A DNA stretch of 53,165 bases, taken from positions 1 through 53,165 of the forward strand of contig NZ_JALJQZ010000029.1 in NCBI RefSeq assembly GCF_022968395.1, read 5' to 3'. Numbering within the stretch: position 1 is the first letter of the stretch; every line of letters starts with the position of its first letter. Below the pieces are notes generated by a model. The model saw nothing but the letters and a program-made list of their open reading frames with translations. It was not told the DNA's origin and did not search any database. Below are positions 8,846-16,961 of the stretch, piece by piece. The position numbers were made by a program, and so were the translations under genes. The stretch comes from Affinirhizobium lemnae (GTDB lineage Bacteria; Pseudomonadota; Alphaproteobacteria; Rhizobiales; Rhizobiaceae).

Positions 8846-8860
8846 TTAGGCACTGCCTAA
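8846..8860. promoter_or_regulatory. Perfect palindrome TTAGGCA-C-TGCCTAA, candidate operator
   Basis: A 15-base exact palindrome lies 57 bases before the hupE start and about 120 bases before the clpP-type start, in their shared divergent intergenic region. The length and symmetry fit a dimeric repressor site. It does not match the NikR, RcnR, Zur or Fur consensus sequences known to me, so the regulator is unassigned. Confidence 0.45.
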
Positions 8861-8979
8861 AAAGTTGTCTATGCGTAAAATGACGAAGGCCATATTCATC
8901 ATAACGTCGCTGGCTGATTGTTTTGTGCGCGCGAACGCATTATGTCCGGGGAGAGCAAATTCACTCTGGAGACTGTTCG

Positions 8980-9567
8980 ATGAACGACGAGAATGAAGAC
9001 GACAAGACGAAGGAATTGCCGCTCGGCAAAGAAACGGAGGCGAATCTTTTCAAGTCGCGTTCGATCTTCATTTATGGCCCGATTACCCAGGAACTGGCCC
9101 AGAAGGTCTGTACCCAGCTTGTTGCGCTGGCTGCCGCGAGCGATGAAGACATTCGCATCTATGTGAACTCCCCCGGTGGTCACGTCGAATCAGGCGATTC
9201 AATTCATGACATGATCAAGTTCATCAAGCCGAAGGTCTGGATGATCGGTACGGGTTGGGTAGCTTCTGCCGGTGCATTGATCTACGTCGCGGCGCCGAAA
9301 GAGCGTCGTATCTGCCTGCCGAATACCCGTTTCCTGCTCCATCAACCCTCCGGCGGTACGCGCGGTATGGTCTCCGATATCGAGATCCAGGCCCGCGAGA
9401 TCATAAAGATGAACCAGCGCCTGATCAAAATCTTCGCCAAGGCTACCGGCCAGAGTGAGGAAAAGATCGCCAAAGATATCGATCGCGATTACTGGCTGGG
9501 CGCGGAAGACGCTGTGTCCTACGGCCTCGTCAACCGCATCGTTGAGAGCCAGTCCGAGATCGACTGA
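8980..9567 (+). CDS. clpP: ClpP-type serine protease subunit (orphan paralogue)
   Basis: 195 residues of the S14 family. The catalytic triad aligns with ClpP: Ser at about 96 ([11 protein letters not shown]), His at about 121 (LLHQPSGG) and Asp at about 170 ([11 protein letters not shown]). The [11 protein letters not shown] motif forms the substrate strand. The acidic/charged N-terminus ([11 protein letters not shown]) differs from housekeeping ClpP1 with its processed propeptide, and no clpX or tig gene is adjacent. This is therefore probably an accessory paralogue as found in rhizobia. The start at 8980 is chosen for CTGGAGA 7 bases upstream. Confidence 0.9.
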   Translation: MNDENEDDKTKELPLGKETEANLFKSRSIFIYGPITQELAQKVCTQLVALAAASDEDIRIYVNSPGGHVESGDSIHDMIKFIKPKVWMIGTGWVASAGALIYVAAPKERRICLPNTRFLLHQPSGGTRGMVSDIEIQAREIIKMNQRLIKIFAKATGQSEEKIAKDIDRDYWLGAEDAVSYGLVNRIVESQSEID

Positions 9568-9594
9568 CCTCACGCGAAGGCCTAATTCTGTGAC

Positions 9595-9629
9595 AAGCCG
9601 TGCCGGAACTCATCCGGCACGGCTTTTTT
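9595..9629 (+). terminator. Rho-independent terminator after clpP
   Basis: AAGCCGTGCCGG (9595-9606) pairs perfectly with CCGGCACGGCTT (9614-9625), followed by a T-run. Confidence 0.92.
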
Positions 9630-10018
9630 CTGTGGAATTTGAATTTTCATGAGCATTGCTCAAAAAAATCTGCCGGGAGATTTGCGACCGGTGCGTGTCT
9701 CGATAGGTCTGCAGTCAAGCACACTACTGGATGTCCTGCAGGGATATGTGCACGGAAAGATGGCTGATCACGCAACTATGAGCGACAAAAAATCAATCTT
9801 TGCATGAAAATCGGTAGTGTTTCTTGGAACGCTAATAATTGCTTAGATTACAAGAATTTGATTGCAGATAGGTTTTTGTACTCGCTGGGGTATTTTCTAT
9901 TCTTAGGTCGATTACAGCGATATAGATTACGTTAATAAGTGTATGCATATTTTCTATTTAGAAAAAATGCCTGGATGGAGGCATCGGAATAGGTTCCATC
10001 GCGCCGATGAGGATTTTC
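9630..10018. other. AT-rich leader region of the chemoreceptor gene
   Basis: About 390 bases without a supported gene. A 52-codon frame at 9649-9807 lacks a ribosome site and is probably chance. From about 9790 the sequence is markedly AT-rich compared with its surroundings and must carry the chemoreceptor promoter. A small stem, ATGCCT/AGGCAT (9967-9984), lies in the probable 5' untranslated region. No -35/-10 pair could be singled out. Confidence 0.5.
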
Positions 10019-11890
10019 ATGTTCACCTTGACCATTTCTCGTATGACCGTTTTGTTTGGCATCCTTGTAACGACAGGTATTGTTAGTTCATTTGGTGTGC
10101 AACGTCTGGCACTTGGTGAGTTAAAGGTCGGGGGGCCTGTCTTCAGTCAGATCGTGGATGGTAAAGATCTCGTGGCCGATATCTTGCCGCCACCGCTATA
10201 CTTGGTGGAAGCCTACGGGTTGGCGACTGAAGTCGTAATTCATCGTGATGACCTTTCCGAGAACGTCAAGAAGGTCGCCAAGCTCAGACAGGATTATGAG
10301 GATCGGCGCAAATTCTGGCAGGCGTCGGACCTGCCGGACGACATTAAGGGTTTTCTCTTGAACGACGTTTTGGTGAAGGGAGATCTTTTCTGGAGCCAGC
10401 TCGATTCGAGTTTTGCAGTCCTTGCCGCTGGCTCGGATGTGGCGAACGCGCAACAAAGCTTCGATATGTTGCAGAAAATGTTTCGCGATCATCAGGCGGC
10501 CGTCGTTCGCCTCGTTGATATGTCAAATGCTTGGATGAAATCCACGGAAGCCGCAGCGTCCAAAGCCGATAGCAAATTTAGCAACCTCGCTATTGGTGGA
10601 AGTATCCTCTCCCTTATGATCTTTCTCGCGGGTCTTTGGTTCATGAAGATGCGGGCGATCGGCCCACTGACCGCGATTGGTGGTTATATGAGTCGTCTAG
10701 CGGCGGGCGATTACAGCCAGGAAGTTCCTTTCGCACAGCGCGGCGATGAAATTGGAGATATGGCGCGCTCGGTCCAGACCTTCCGCAGCGCAGCGTTGGA
10801 GCGCAAGCGTCTTCGCGAGGAAATGGAGGCTGGCCGTGTCCTGTCCGACGAGGCTAGGGCTCTTCAAGAGCGGCAGCGTGTGGCCGAGGCGGCTCAACTG
10901 AAGCAGGTTGTCGACAGCCTGGGAGCGGCGCTCCGTCGTCTGGCGGAGTGCAATATCTCGCAACCGCTTGATGAGGAATTTGCCGCTCAATTCGAAGCCT
11001 TAAGGATTGATTTCAACGATTCCATTGCCACCTTCCAGGAAACAATCGAGCAGGTGCTTCTCAAGACCGGGCAGATCAACGACAATGCCATGGCAATGAA
11101 CGAGGCTGCGAACAATCTCTCAAAGCGCACGGAGCAGCAGGCTGCCGCGCTGGAACAGACGGCAGCCTCGCTTGAGGAGGTAACCTCGACGGTGAAGGCG
11201 TCCGTGGATAGAACCGCGGAAACACGCAATCTCGTCAGGGATGCGCGGGCCTGCACCATGAAATCCAGCGGTGTCGTTACGGACGCGATCGAGGCGATGA
11301 AGCGCATCGAAGGAGCGTCGAGCGAAATCGGCAAGATTGTCGATGTCATTGATCAGATTGCCTTCCAGACCAACCTGCTAGCCTTGAACGCGGGCGTAGA
11401 GGCAGCACGCGCTGGTGAAGCCGGCAAGGGATTTGCCGTCGTGGCCCAGGAAGTTCGTGATCTCGCTCAACGCTCGGCGGCGGCGGCGAAGGAGATCAAT
11501 GCCCTGATAGGCAAATCTCGCACTGAAGTTGCCACTGGCGTTCAACTTGTTGTCGATACGGGTGGCGCGCTTCAGCAGATCGAGACATTTGTGAGCGAAA
11601 TCGACGTCAAGGTGGAAGCCATCACAACTGCATCGAGAGAACAGGCTATTGGTCTTTCTGAGATCAGTGAGGCGGTTAACTCGATCGATCAGATGACCCA
11701 GAAAAATGCATCGATGGTGGAGGAAACCACCTTTATCAGCAATTCTCTGGCCGCTGACTCGAACCTACTCAGCAGTATGGTTGGCAGATTCCAGCTAAAC
11801 CACGGTCGTTATGACAAGGACGAAACGACCCACCATCCAAAACAAGTAACCGCCAGCGCAGCATCCCTGTCGTTGCGCCGGGCATCTTGA
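10019..11890 (+). CDS. Methyl-accepting chemotaxis protein
   Basis: About 623 residues from the ATG at 10019, chosen for GAGGA 5 bases upstream; an in-frame ATG at 10007 is the alternative. TM1 is at about 5-25. A periplasmic region of about 165 residues with the conserved KDLVADILPPPLYLVEA element comes next, then TM2 at about 188-208. A HAMP domain follows directly, with a second HAMP-like helix pair after it, and then the signalling domain. The hairpin tip is intact (IDQIAFQTNLLALNAGVEAARAG and GKGFAVVAQEVRDLAQRSA). It senses an unknown ligand and signals to CheA/CheW. No terminal CheR-tethering pentapeptide is seen. No other chemotaxis gene is nearby. Confidence 0.95.
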   Translation: MFTLTISRMTVLFGILVTTGIVSSFGVQRLALGELKVGGPVFSQIVDGKDLVADILPPPLYLVEAYGLATEVVIHRDDLSENVKKVAKLRQDYEDRRKFWQASDLPDDIKGFLLNDVLVKGDLFWSQLDSSFAVLAAGSDVANAQQSFDMLQKMFRDHQAAVVRLVDMSNAWMKSTEAAASKADSKFSNLAIGGSILSLMIFLAGLWFMKMRAIGPLTAIGGYMSRLAAGDYSQEVPFAQRGDEIGDMARSVQTFRSAALERKRLREEMEAGRVLSDEARALQERQRVAEAAQLKQVVDSLGAALRRLAECNISQPLDEEFAAQFEALRIDFNDSIATFQETIEQVLLKTGQINDNAMAMNEAANNLSKRTEQQAAALEQTAASLEEVTSTVKASVDRTAETRNLVRDARACTMKSSGVVTDAIEAMKRIEGASSEIGKIVDVIDQIAFQTNLLALNAGVEAARAGEAGKGFAVVAQEVRDLAQRSAAAAKEINALIGKSRTEVATGVQLVVDTGGALQQIETFVSEIDVKVEAITTASREQAIGLSEISEAVNSIDQMTQKNASMVEETTFISNSLAADSNLLSSMVGRFQLNHGRYDKDETTHHPKQVTASAASLSLRRAS

Positions 11891-12205
11891 AGCTTCCTTC
11901 ATCGAAGAAGCAGAGGAAAGGGGCCCGGTTGCTTTGCAGCCGGGTCATTAAGTCCATAAGAATATCTTCATGCAGTGCCGTGGACGTTGAGCTGAACTGA
12001 AAATTTAAGGATTTAATTTCAGCTAGTTACATCTTATTTCGTATGACTATGCAGATAAATACAGCTTCTGAGGTTGAATATATCCGATAACAGCGTACTC
12101 TTACCTGATCGACAATTGCTTGTGACGTCGTCAAAGAGCCTAGCGCTCTCGTCAGATTTCCTCTCAAATCTTCGATCTTTGCCCGCAAGGTATCGCGGGT
12201 CCTAC
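11891..12205. other. Intergenic region: weak terminator plus long cspA leader
   Basis: GGCCCGG (11922-11928) can pair with CCGGGTC (11940-11946), a weak terminator candidate for the chemoreceptor gene without a T-run. The rest is the probable promoter and long 5' untranslated region of cspA, AT-rich around 12000-12090. A second stem, CCCGC/GCGGG, lies at about 12183-12199. No gene was found. Confidence 0.45.
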
Positions 12206-12230
12206 AACGATTTGATGAAAGGAAATCGTT
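12206..12230 (+). promoter_or_regulatory. Hairpin presenting the cspA Shine-Dalgarno in its loop
   Basis: AACGATTT (12206-12213) pairs perfectly with AAATCGTT (12223-12230). The 9-base loop GATGAAAGG contains the ribosome site, and the ATG follows immediately at 12231. The all-paired flank with an exposed Shine-Dalgarno suggests temperature-dependent control of initiation, which is common for csp mRNAs; the mechanism is inferred. Confidence 0.6.
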
Positions 12231-12440
12231 ATGAATATCGGCACAGTCAAGTTTTTCAACACCACCAAGGGTTTTGGCTTCATTCAGCCTGAGAACGGCA
12301 ATGCGGACGTTTTCGTTCATATTTCTGCTGTTGAGCGCGCGGGCATGCGCACTCTGGTCGAAGGCCAGAAGGTAAGCTTCGAAATCGTTCAGGACCGTCG
12401 TTCTGGAAAGAGCTCTGCAGACAACCTTCAGGCTGCTTGA
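12231..12440 (+). CDS. cspA: Cold-shock protein, CspA family
   Basis: 69 residues forming a single cold-shock domain that binds single-stranded nucleic acid. RNP1 (KGFGFIQP) and RNP2 (VFVHISAV) are intact. The protein acts as an RNA chaperone. It is the first gene of a cspA-small protein-rpsU group, an arrangement found widely in alphaproteobacteria. The start is set by GAAAGG in the loop of the preceding hairpin. Confidence 0.96.
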   Translation: MNIGTVKFFNTTKGFGFIQPENGNADVFVHISAVERAGMRTLVEGQKVSFEIVQDRRSGKSSADNLQAA

Positions 12441-12588
12441 TATCCGATTGCCCATCCCGTCTTGAGGATCGGGCGTCTGGATCTTAGACCTGATGTGCTC
12501 GTTGCGCATCTTGCGCGCGGGTTTGCTGGCTGATTGCTGCTCTTTTCGACCACGGATGTACTGGCGTTGGGAGCAGGAAGCACTACGA

Positions 12589-12616
12589 GGTCGGGTTCAT
12601 CCCGGCCTTTTATTTT
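12589..12616 (+). terminator. Terminator between cspA and the following small gene
   Basis: GGTCGGG (12589-12595) pairs with CCCGGCC (12601-12607, one G-U pair) around TTCAT, followed by TTTTATTTTTTG. It lies only about 35 bases before the next start codon, so downstream expression would need read-through or a promoter inside the region. Confidence 0.75.
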
Positions 12617-12650
12617 TTGTTTAGCCAATGGAATGCAGAAGGAGAGTGCC

Positions 12651-12938
12651 GTGGCGAGAAACCGCTACATAGCTGGTGATCGCATCGTTCTGAAGGCAGG
12701 TGCCTCCGGTCACGCTCAGGGCGAGGGGAGGATCATATCGGTCCAGCCCGAGTCGCAAAGTGGTGGGCCAACGCGCTACCGTGTTCGGTTCAATGAGGAA
12801 AGCTTCGACCGCACCCTCGCCGAAGATGATATTGATGCATCCCTTTCTATCTCCAGCAAGCAACAACCGAAAGCCGATGAAGAGCACAAGCCCGCGTCCG
12901 GCTGGATCAACCTTAACTCAATGAAAATCAAAAAGTAG
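12651..12938 (+). CDS. Conserved small protein between cspA and rpsU, function unknown
   Basis: 95 residues from a GTG start with AAGGAG 6 bases upstream. The long frame upstream of the GTG overlaps a terminator and is rejected. The protein begins [17 protein letters not shown], has a predicted small beta-rich body ([24 protein letters not shown]) resembling an SH3/KOW-like barrel by eye only, and a charged Lys-rich tail. Its place between cspA and rpsU suggests a role in translation or cold adaptation. No family is recognised. Confidence 0.75.
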   Translation: MARNRYIAGDRIVLKAGASGHAQGEGRIISVQPESQSGGPTRYRVRFNEESFDRTLAEDDIDASLSISSKQQPKADEEHKPASGWINLNSMKIKK

Positions 12939-12964
12939 CAGCGCGTCTGCACCAAGGAGCCATC

Positions 12965-13201
12965 TTGCAGGTTATCGTCAGAGACAACAACGTCGAACAG
13001 GCACTTCGGGTGCTCAAGAAGCGTATGCAGCGGGAAGGTATCTTCCGCGAGATGCGCGCCCGGTCTTCCTACGAAAAGCCGTCCGAACGTCGTGTTCGCG
13101 AAGAAGCAGAAGCCGTTCGCCGTCATCGCAAGCTTGTGAAGAAGCAGATGCAGCGCGAAGGTCTGCTGCCCATGCCAAAGAAGGCAGTGCGTCCGCGCTG
13201 A
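12965..13201 (+). CDS. rpsU: 30S ribosomal protein S21
   Basis: 78 residues, rich in Arg and Lys. It begins [24 protein letters not shown], the typical alphaproteobacterial S21 start. The initiation codon is TTG, placed by AAGGAG 5 bases upstream. S21 sits at the platform of the small subunit near the 16S rRNA 3' end and aids initiation. The central region ([26 protein letters not shown]) is more divergent than in housekeeping copies, so this may be a second, stress-linked S21. It is 26 bases after the previous gene. Confidence 0.92.
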   Translation: MQVIVRDNNVEQALRVLKKRMQREGIFREMRARSSYEKPSERRVREEAEAVRRHRKLVKKQMQREGLLPMPKKAVRPR

Positions 13202-13227
13202 ATCCTCTATGTCTTAGCGCCAGTTAC

Positions 13228-13267
13228 AGATGTGTGTCATTGTCGGGAATACTTGTGGCACACATCT
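13228..13267 (+). terminator. Long hairpin after rpsU, possible terminator or operator
   Basis: AGATGTGTGTCA (13228-13239) pairs with TGGCACACATCT (13256-13267) at 11 of 12 positions around a 16-base loop. It could terminate the cspA-rpsU transcript, although the next T-rich stretch begins about 14 bases later. Alternatively it is a binding site for the regulator encoded downstream. Confidence 0.45.
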
Positions 13268-13371
13268 ACTACTTGCTCAGGTTTTATTACTTTTATCTTT
13301 TTAATCTTAATTGTTGTAAATTGCGGAAAAATTTCCATACTCGCCTAAAGTATTACGGCGGATGATTCGAC

Positions 13372-14256
13372 GTGTTGACAGAAGATGCTCCCAAGACCCT
13401 GTTGAATCTCGCTGAAACGGCACGTCATGCTGGCCTCTCGAGCCGTCAGATCCGACTTTGGGAAGAGCGCTACGGATTAACCGATTTTACAAGCGCTGAA
13501 CTGAAGCCCCACACCTATACTCTGCGCCATGCCGAGCGGCTGCGAGCCTTCAAACTTTGTATCGAAGCCGGGTACCGGATTGGTATGCTCGTTGAATTGG
13601 ACGCAGACAATTTGAGAGCCATGACACAGGATGTCATCCTGCGAAATGCGGTGCTGCCTGGGATTGAGCTCCTTCGTGTTGGCAAGTTCACGGATTTTAC
13701 ACTCTGGTTGGCCGAGCGCCGGGGTCATCAGGGTTCGGCGGAATTTATTTTTGCGACCGTTTCACCCCTGATGAGTCTGGTGGGTGTGCTGTGGGCTGAA
13801 GGTCGGTTGTCGGTGGCCGATGAACACTTTGTTAGCATGCAAATCAAAAAGCTCTTGCTCAACTGCCTTGATGCTTATGACACGCCGTGTTCTTCCGCAC
13901 CGCTCCTTATCGCCACGACGCCCGAAGGTGAAGCCCATGAGCTCGGTGCGCTTTGCGCAGCAGTTCTTGCGAGACAGGCTGGCTGGAACGTGCTTTATCT
14001 TGGCCCTGGTCTTTCCGTCGCCGAGATCGCACATGCGGCAGGGCGCCATGGCGCCCGATGCGTTTGTCTCAGCAGCATTTTCTTGGCTTATCGAGCGTTT
14101 GAAAAGATCCTTGGGGAACTGCAAGCAGCCGTTCCGACAGGTGCGGATATTGTTATAGGTGGTCCGGTATCGCAGCCGTTTATCGCGCCTGAAAGGATTA
14201 TCCTGCTCCAGGACTTGCGTGATTTTTCCGCCTATCTTTCGCGTCGGGTTGCATAA
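13372..14256 (+). CDS. MerR-type regulator with B12-binding domain (LitR/CarH-like)
   Basis: 294 residues with a GTG start. An N-terminal MerR winged helix (about 8-75, LSSRQIRLWEERYGL) is followed by the four-helix B12 cap with the Wx9EH motif (W141...E151-H152) and a Rossmann-like cobalamin domain carrying ExHxxG (E187-A-H189-E-L-G192). In CarH and LitR these residues hold adenosylcobalamin, and light releases DNA binding. The motif set here is complete, so a light- or B12-sensing role is plausible but inferred. No carotenoid or photolyase genes are next to it. Local GC is somewhat lower than average. Confidence 0.88.
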   Translation: MLTEDAPKTLLNLAETARHAGLSSRQIRLWEERYGLTDFTSAELKPHTYTLRHAERLRAFKLCIEAGYRIGMLVELDADNLRAMTQDVILRNAVLPGIELLRVGKFTDFTLWLAERRGHQGSAEFIFATVSPLMSLVGVLWAEGRLSVADEHFVSMQIKKLLLNCLDAYDTPCSSAPLLIATTPEGEAHELGALCAAVLARQAGWNVLYLGPGLSVAEIAHAAGRHGARCVCLSSIFLAYRAFEKILGELQAAVPTGADIVIGGPVSQPFIAPERIILLQDLRDFSAYLSRRVA

Positions 14257-14264
14257 CGCCGGGC

Positions 14265-14296
14265 AAAAAAAATCCGCCGGATTGCTCCAGCGGATT
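14265..14296 (-). terminator. Terminator for the spermidine-synthesis genes
   Basis: Read on the minus strand, AATCCGC (14296-14290) pairs with GCGGATT (14277-14271) and is followed by an unbroken run of eight T, counting the last stem bases. Confidence 0.85.
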
Positions 14297-14322
14297 GCGG
14301 AATACGCTTAAGATATTGCGTT

Positions 14323-15561
14323 TCAGAATTCGACAGCGCGATCGCCGTTCTCATCCTGAATGCGGGTCGGCAAGCCGATCTTGTTCAGAAGGTTGATGAA
14401 GGGCTTCGGGGCAAGCTCTTCCACGTTTGCCATCTTCTTGACGTCCCACTCACCTGTGGCAACCAGCATGGCTGCTGCGACCGGCGGAACGCCAGCGGTG
14501 TAGGAAATGCCCTGGCTGCCTACTTCGTTATAGGCTTCCTTGTGATCTGCTACGTTATAGATGAAGACGGTCTTTTCCTTGCCGTCCTTCAAGCCTTTCA
14601 CATAGTCACCGATGCAGGTCTTGCCTTCATACTCTGGTGCGAGCGATGCCGGATCCGGCAGGCAAGCCTTGACCACCTTGAGCGGCACGACTTCGGAGCC
14701 ATCTGCCAGCTTGACCGGCTGTTCGGAGAGAAGACCGATCGACTTCAGGACCGTGAACACGTTGATGTAGTGATCGCCGAAGCCCATCCAGAAGCGCACG
14801 TCGGCGCCATCCATGTTCTTGGCCAGCGAATGGACTTCGTCATGGCCGCAGAGATAGGCCTTGCGCTTGCCCACGACCGGCAGGTCATATTCCTTGCCGA
14901 TCTCGAACATCTTGTTCACCTGCCACTGGCCTTTCTGCCAGGAGTAAACAACGCCCGTGAATTCACGGAAATTGATTTCCGGATCGAAGTTCGTGGCGAA
15001 ATACTTGCCGTGGCTGCCGGCATTGATATCGACGATGTCGACGTCGGTGACCTTGTCGAGATACTCGTCCTTGGCCAGCTTGGCATAGGCATTGACGACG
15101 CCCGGGTCGAAACCGGCGCCGAGGATGGCGGTAATGCCCTTTTCCTCGCATTCGGCGGCGCGCTTCCACTCGTAGTTACCGTACCACGGCGGCGTTTCGC
15201 AGATCTTGTTCGGCTCTTCGTGGATGGCCGTATCGATGTAGGCAGCGCCCGTATCCATGCAGGCCCGCAGGACCGACATGTTCAGGAAGGCTGTGCCGAC
15301 ATTGATGACGATCTGAATGCCAAGCCTGGTAATCAGCGCCTTGGTGGCTTCGATATCAAGGGCGTTGAGCGCATGGGCTTCCAGAACGCCCGCCTGCTTC
15401 AGGGCCTTTTTTTCGTGTACGCTCGCGATGATCGCGTCGCACTTCGACTTGGTGCGGGATGCGATGTGGAGATCGCCCAGCACGTCGTTATTCTGCGCAC
15501 ATTTATGCGCTACGACCTGCGCGACGCCGCCCGCGCCGATGATGAGCACGTTCTTTCTCAT
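14323..15561 (-). CDS. Carboxyspermidine dehydrogenase (saccharopine dehydrogenase family)
   Basis: About 412 residues. It begins MRKNVLIIGAGGVAQVVAHKC, a Rossmann GxGGxxQ nucleotide site typical of this family. The enzyme condenses putrescine with aspartate semialdehyde and reduces the product with NADPH to carboxyspermidine. Conserved elements include GTAFLNMSVLRAC, GAGFDPGVVNAYA and the GISYTAGVPPVAAA segment. The decarboxylase gene lies 50 bases upstream on the same strand, which distinguishes this from lysine-degrading saccharopine enzymes. The start is at ATG 15561, with AGGAG about 11 bases upstream. Confidence 0.92.
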   Translation of the reverse strand: MRKNVLIIGAGGVAQVVAHKCAQNNDVLGDLHIASRTKSKCDAIIASVHEKKALKQAGVLEAHALNALDIEATKALITRLGIQIVINVGTAFLNMSVLRACMDTGAAYIDTAIHEEPNKICETPPWYGNYEWKRAAECEEKGITAILGAGFDPGVVNAYAKLAKDEYLDKVTDVDIVDINAGSHGKYFATNFDPEINFREFTGVVYSWQKGQWQVNKMFEIGKEYDLPVVGKRKAYLCGHDEVHSLAKNMDGADVRFWMGFGDHYINVFTVLKSIGLLSEQPVKLADGSEVVPLKVVKACLPDPASLAPEYEGKTCIGDYVKGLKDGKEKTVFIYNVADHKEAYNEVGSQGISYTAGVPPVAAAMLVATGEWDVKKMANVEELAPKPFINLLNKIGLPTRIQDENGDRAVEF

Positions 15562-15611
15562 GATAGGGACCAACTCCTATGTCCAATCGTCAGAGACCAA
15601 CCTGAGGTATT

Positions 15612-16709
15612 TCAGGAAAGGCTTTCTTCGTAGTCCGTGTAAGAAAATTCACGGACCGTCCTGAGGCTGCCATCCAGTTCACGGATGGCGATTGCCGGCA
15701 TTTTCACGCCGTTAAACCAGTTTTTCTTGACCATCGTGTAACCGGCGGTGTCTTGGATCGAGATGCGGTCGCCGACATTCAACTCGTTCGGGAAATCGAA
15801 CTCGCCAAAAATATCGCCGGCCAGGCAGGACTTGCCGCAGACCATGTAACGATGTGGCCCCTGGTTGGGATGAACCTTGGCATTCTCACGATAGATCAGA
15901 AGATCCAGCAAGTGTGCCTCGATGGACGAATCCACCACGACAAGGTTCTTGCCGTTGTAGAGCTTGTCGAGAACGGTGACTTCCAGCGTCGTCGATTTTG
16001 TGATGGAGGCCTCGCCGGGCTCCAGATAGACCTGCACGCCGTACTCACCGGAGAAGCGCTTCAGGCGCTCGGCGAACTTTTCCAGCGGATAGTTCTCGCC
16101 GGTGAAATGGATGCCACCACCGAGGCTCACCCACTCGGCCTTGTTCAGCAGGGGGCCGAACTTCTCTTCGATCTGGCCGAGCATCTTGTCGAACAGATCG
16201 AAGTCGCCGTTTTCGCAATTGTTATGAATCATGAAGCCGGTGATGAGGTCCATCACTGGTTCGACCTGTTTCAGGTCCCATTCGCCGAGCCGCGAGAAGG
16301 GGCGGGCGGGATCTGCCAGATCGAAGCTCGATGACGAGACGCCGGGGTTCAGCCGCAGGCCACGAATGATGCCGGCAGACTGCTTCTCGAAGCGTTGCAG
16401 CTGGCCAATCGTGTTGAAGATGATCTTGTCGGCATGAGAGACGACTTCGTCGATTTCGTAATCGGCATAGGCAACCGAATAGGCATGTGTTTCCTTGCCG
16501 AACCGCTCATGGCCAAGGCGCACCTCATTCAAGGAGGATGAGGTGGTGCCGTCCATATAGTCGCGCATGAAGTCGAAGACGGACCATGTGGCAAAGCATT
16601 TCAGCGCCAGCAAAGCTTTCGCGCCGGACAGTTCGCGCAAGGTCGCGATCTTCTCCATGTTGCGCAGGAGCTTCGACTTGTCGATGAGATAATAGGGAGT
16701 CTGGATCAA
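15612..16709 (-). CDS. nspC: Carboxynorspermidine/carboxyspermidine decarboxylase
   Basis: 365 residues of the alanine racemase-fold, PLP-dependent decarboxylase family. It removes CO2 from carboxyspermidine to give spermidine. The PLP lysine lies in KALLALKCFATWSVF, and YLEPGEA and SCLAGDIFGEF are family signatures. The upstream frame is open to a TTG at 16808, but those 33 residues do not resemble homologues, which begin IQTPYYLIDK. A TTG at 16709 with AAGGA 7 bases upstream gives exactly that N-terminus and the usual length. It forms an operon with the dehydrogenase gene. Confidence 0.93.
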   Translation of the reverse strand: MIQTPYYLIDKSKLLRNMEKIATLRELSGAKALLALKCFATWSVFDFMRDYMDGTTSSSLNEVRLGHERFGKETHAYSVAYADYEIDEVVSHADKIIFNTIGQLQRFEKQSAGIIRGLRLNPGVSSSSFDLADPARPFSRLGEWDLKQVEPVMDLITGFMIHNNCENGDFDLFDKMLGQIEEKFGPLLNKAEWVSLGGGIHFTGENYPLEKFAERLKRFSGEYGVQVYLEPGEASITKSTTLEVTVLDKLYNGKNLVVVDSSIEAHLLDLLIYRENAKVHPNQGPHRYMVCGKSCLAGDIFGEFDFPNELNVGDRISIQDTAGYTMVKKNWFNGVKMPAIAIRELDGSLRTVREFSYTDYEESLS

Positions 16710-16961
16710 GGCTTCATCCTTCGTGAACCCAGCCGTTTCCGGCGGAAGTGAACGGGACGCCCCGAATGCGTCGGCTGGGGGCTTATGCAAAAGGGGGGCA
16801 GAAGGCAAGAGGCAAAGCAGCCAAACCTCAAGGATTCTTGGATTTTGGGCGGCTTTCAGAGAATCTGCTCAGAGAACTGAATTACCCCGCAATAAGCTTG
16901 CTCGCATCGCTGCAATCTGGTGTGACTTCCGATACGGATTCACTGCCGCGGATTGCATGCC

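Noticed and set aside
9649..9807. 52-codon ORF between clpP and the chemoreceptor gene
   Set aside because: It has no ribosome site and reads into an AT-rich regulatory region; its composition does not look coding.
12978..13140. Arg/Lys-rich repeats as a possible CRISPR or tandem repeat
   Set aside because: The repeated KKxMQREG codons are part of S21 protein, not a DNA repeat array.
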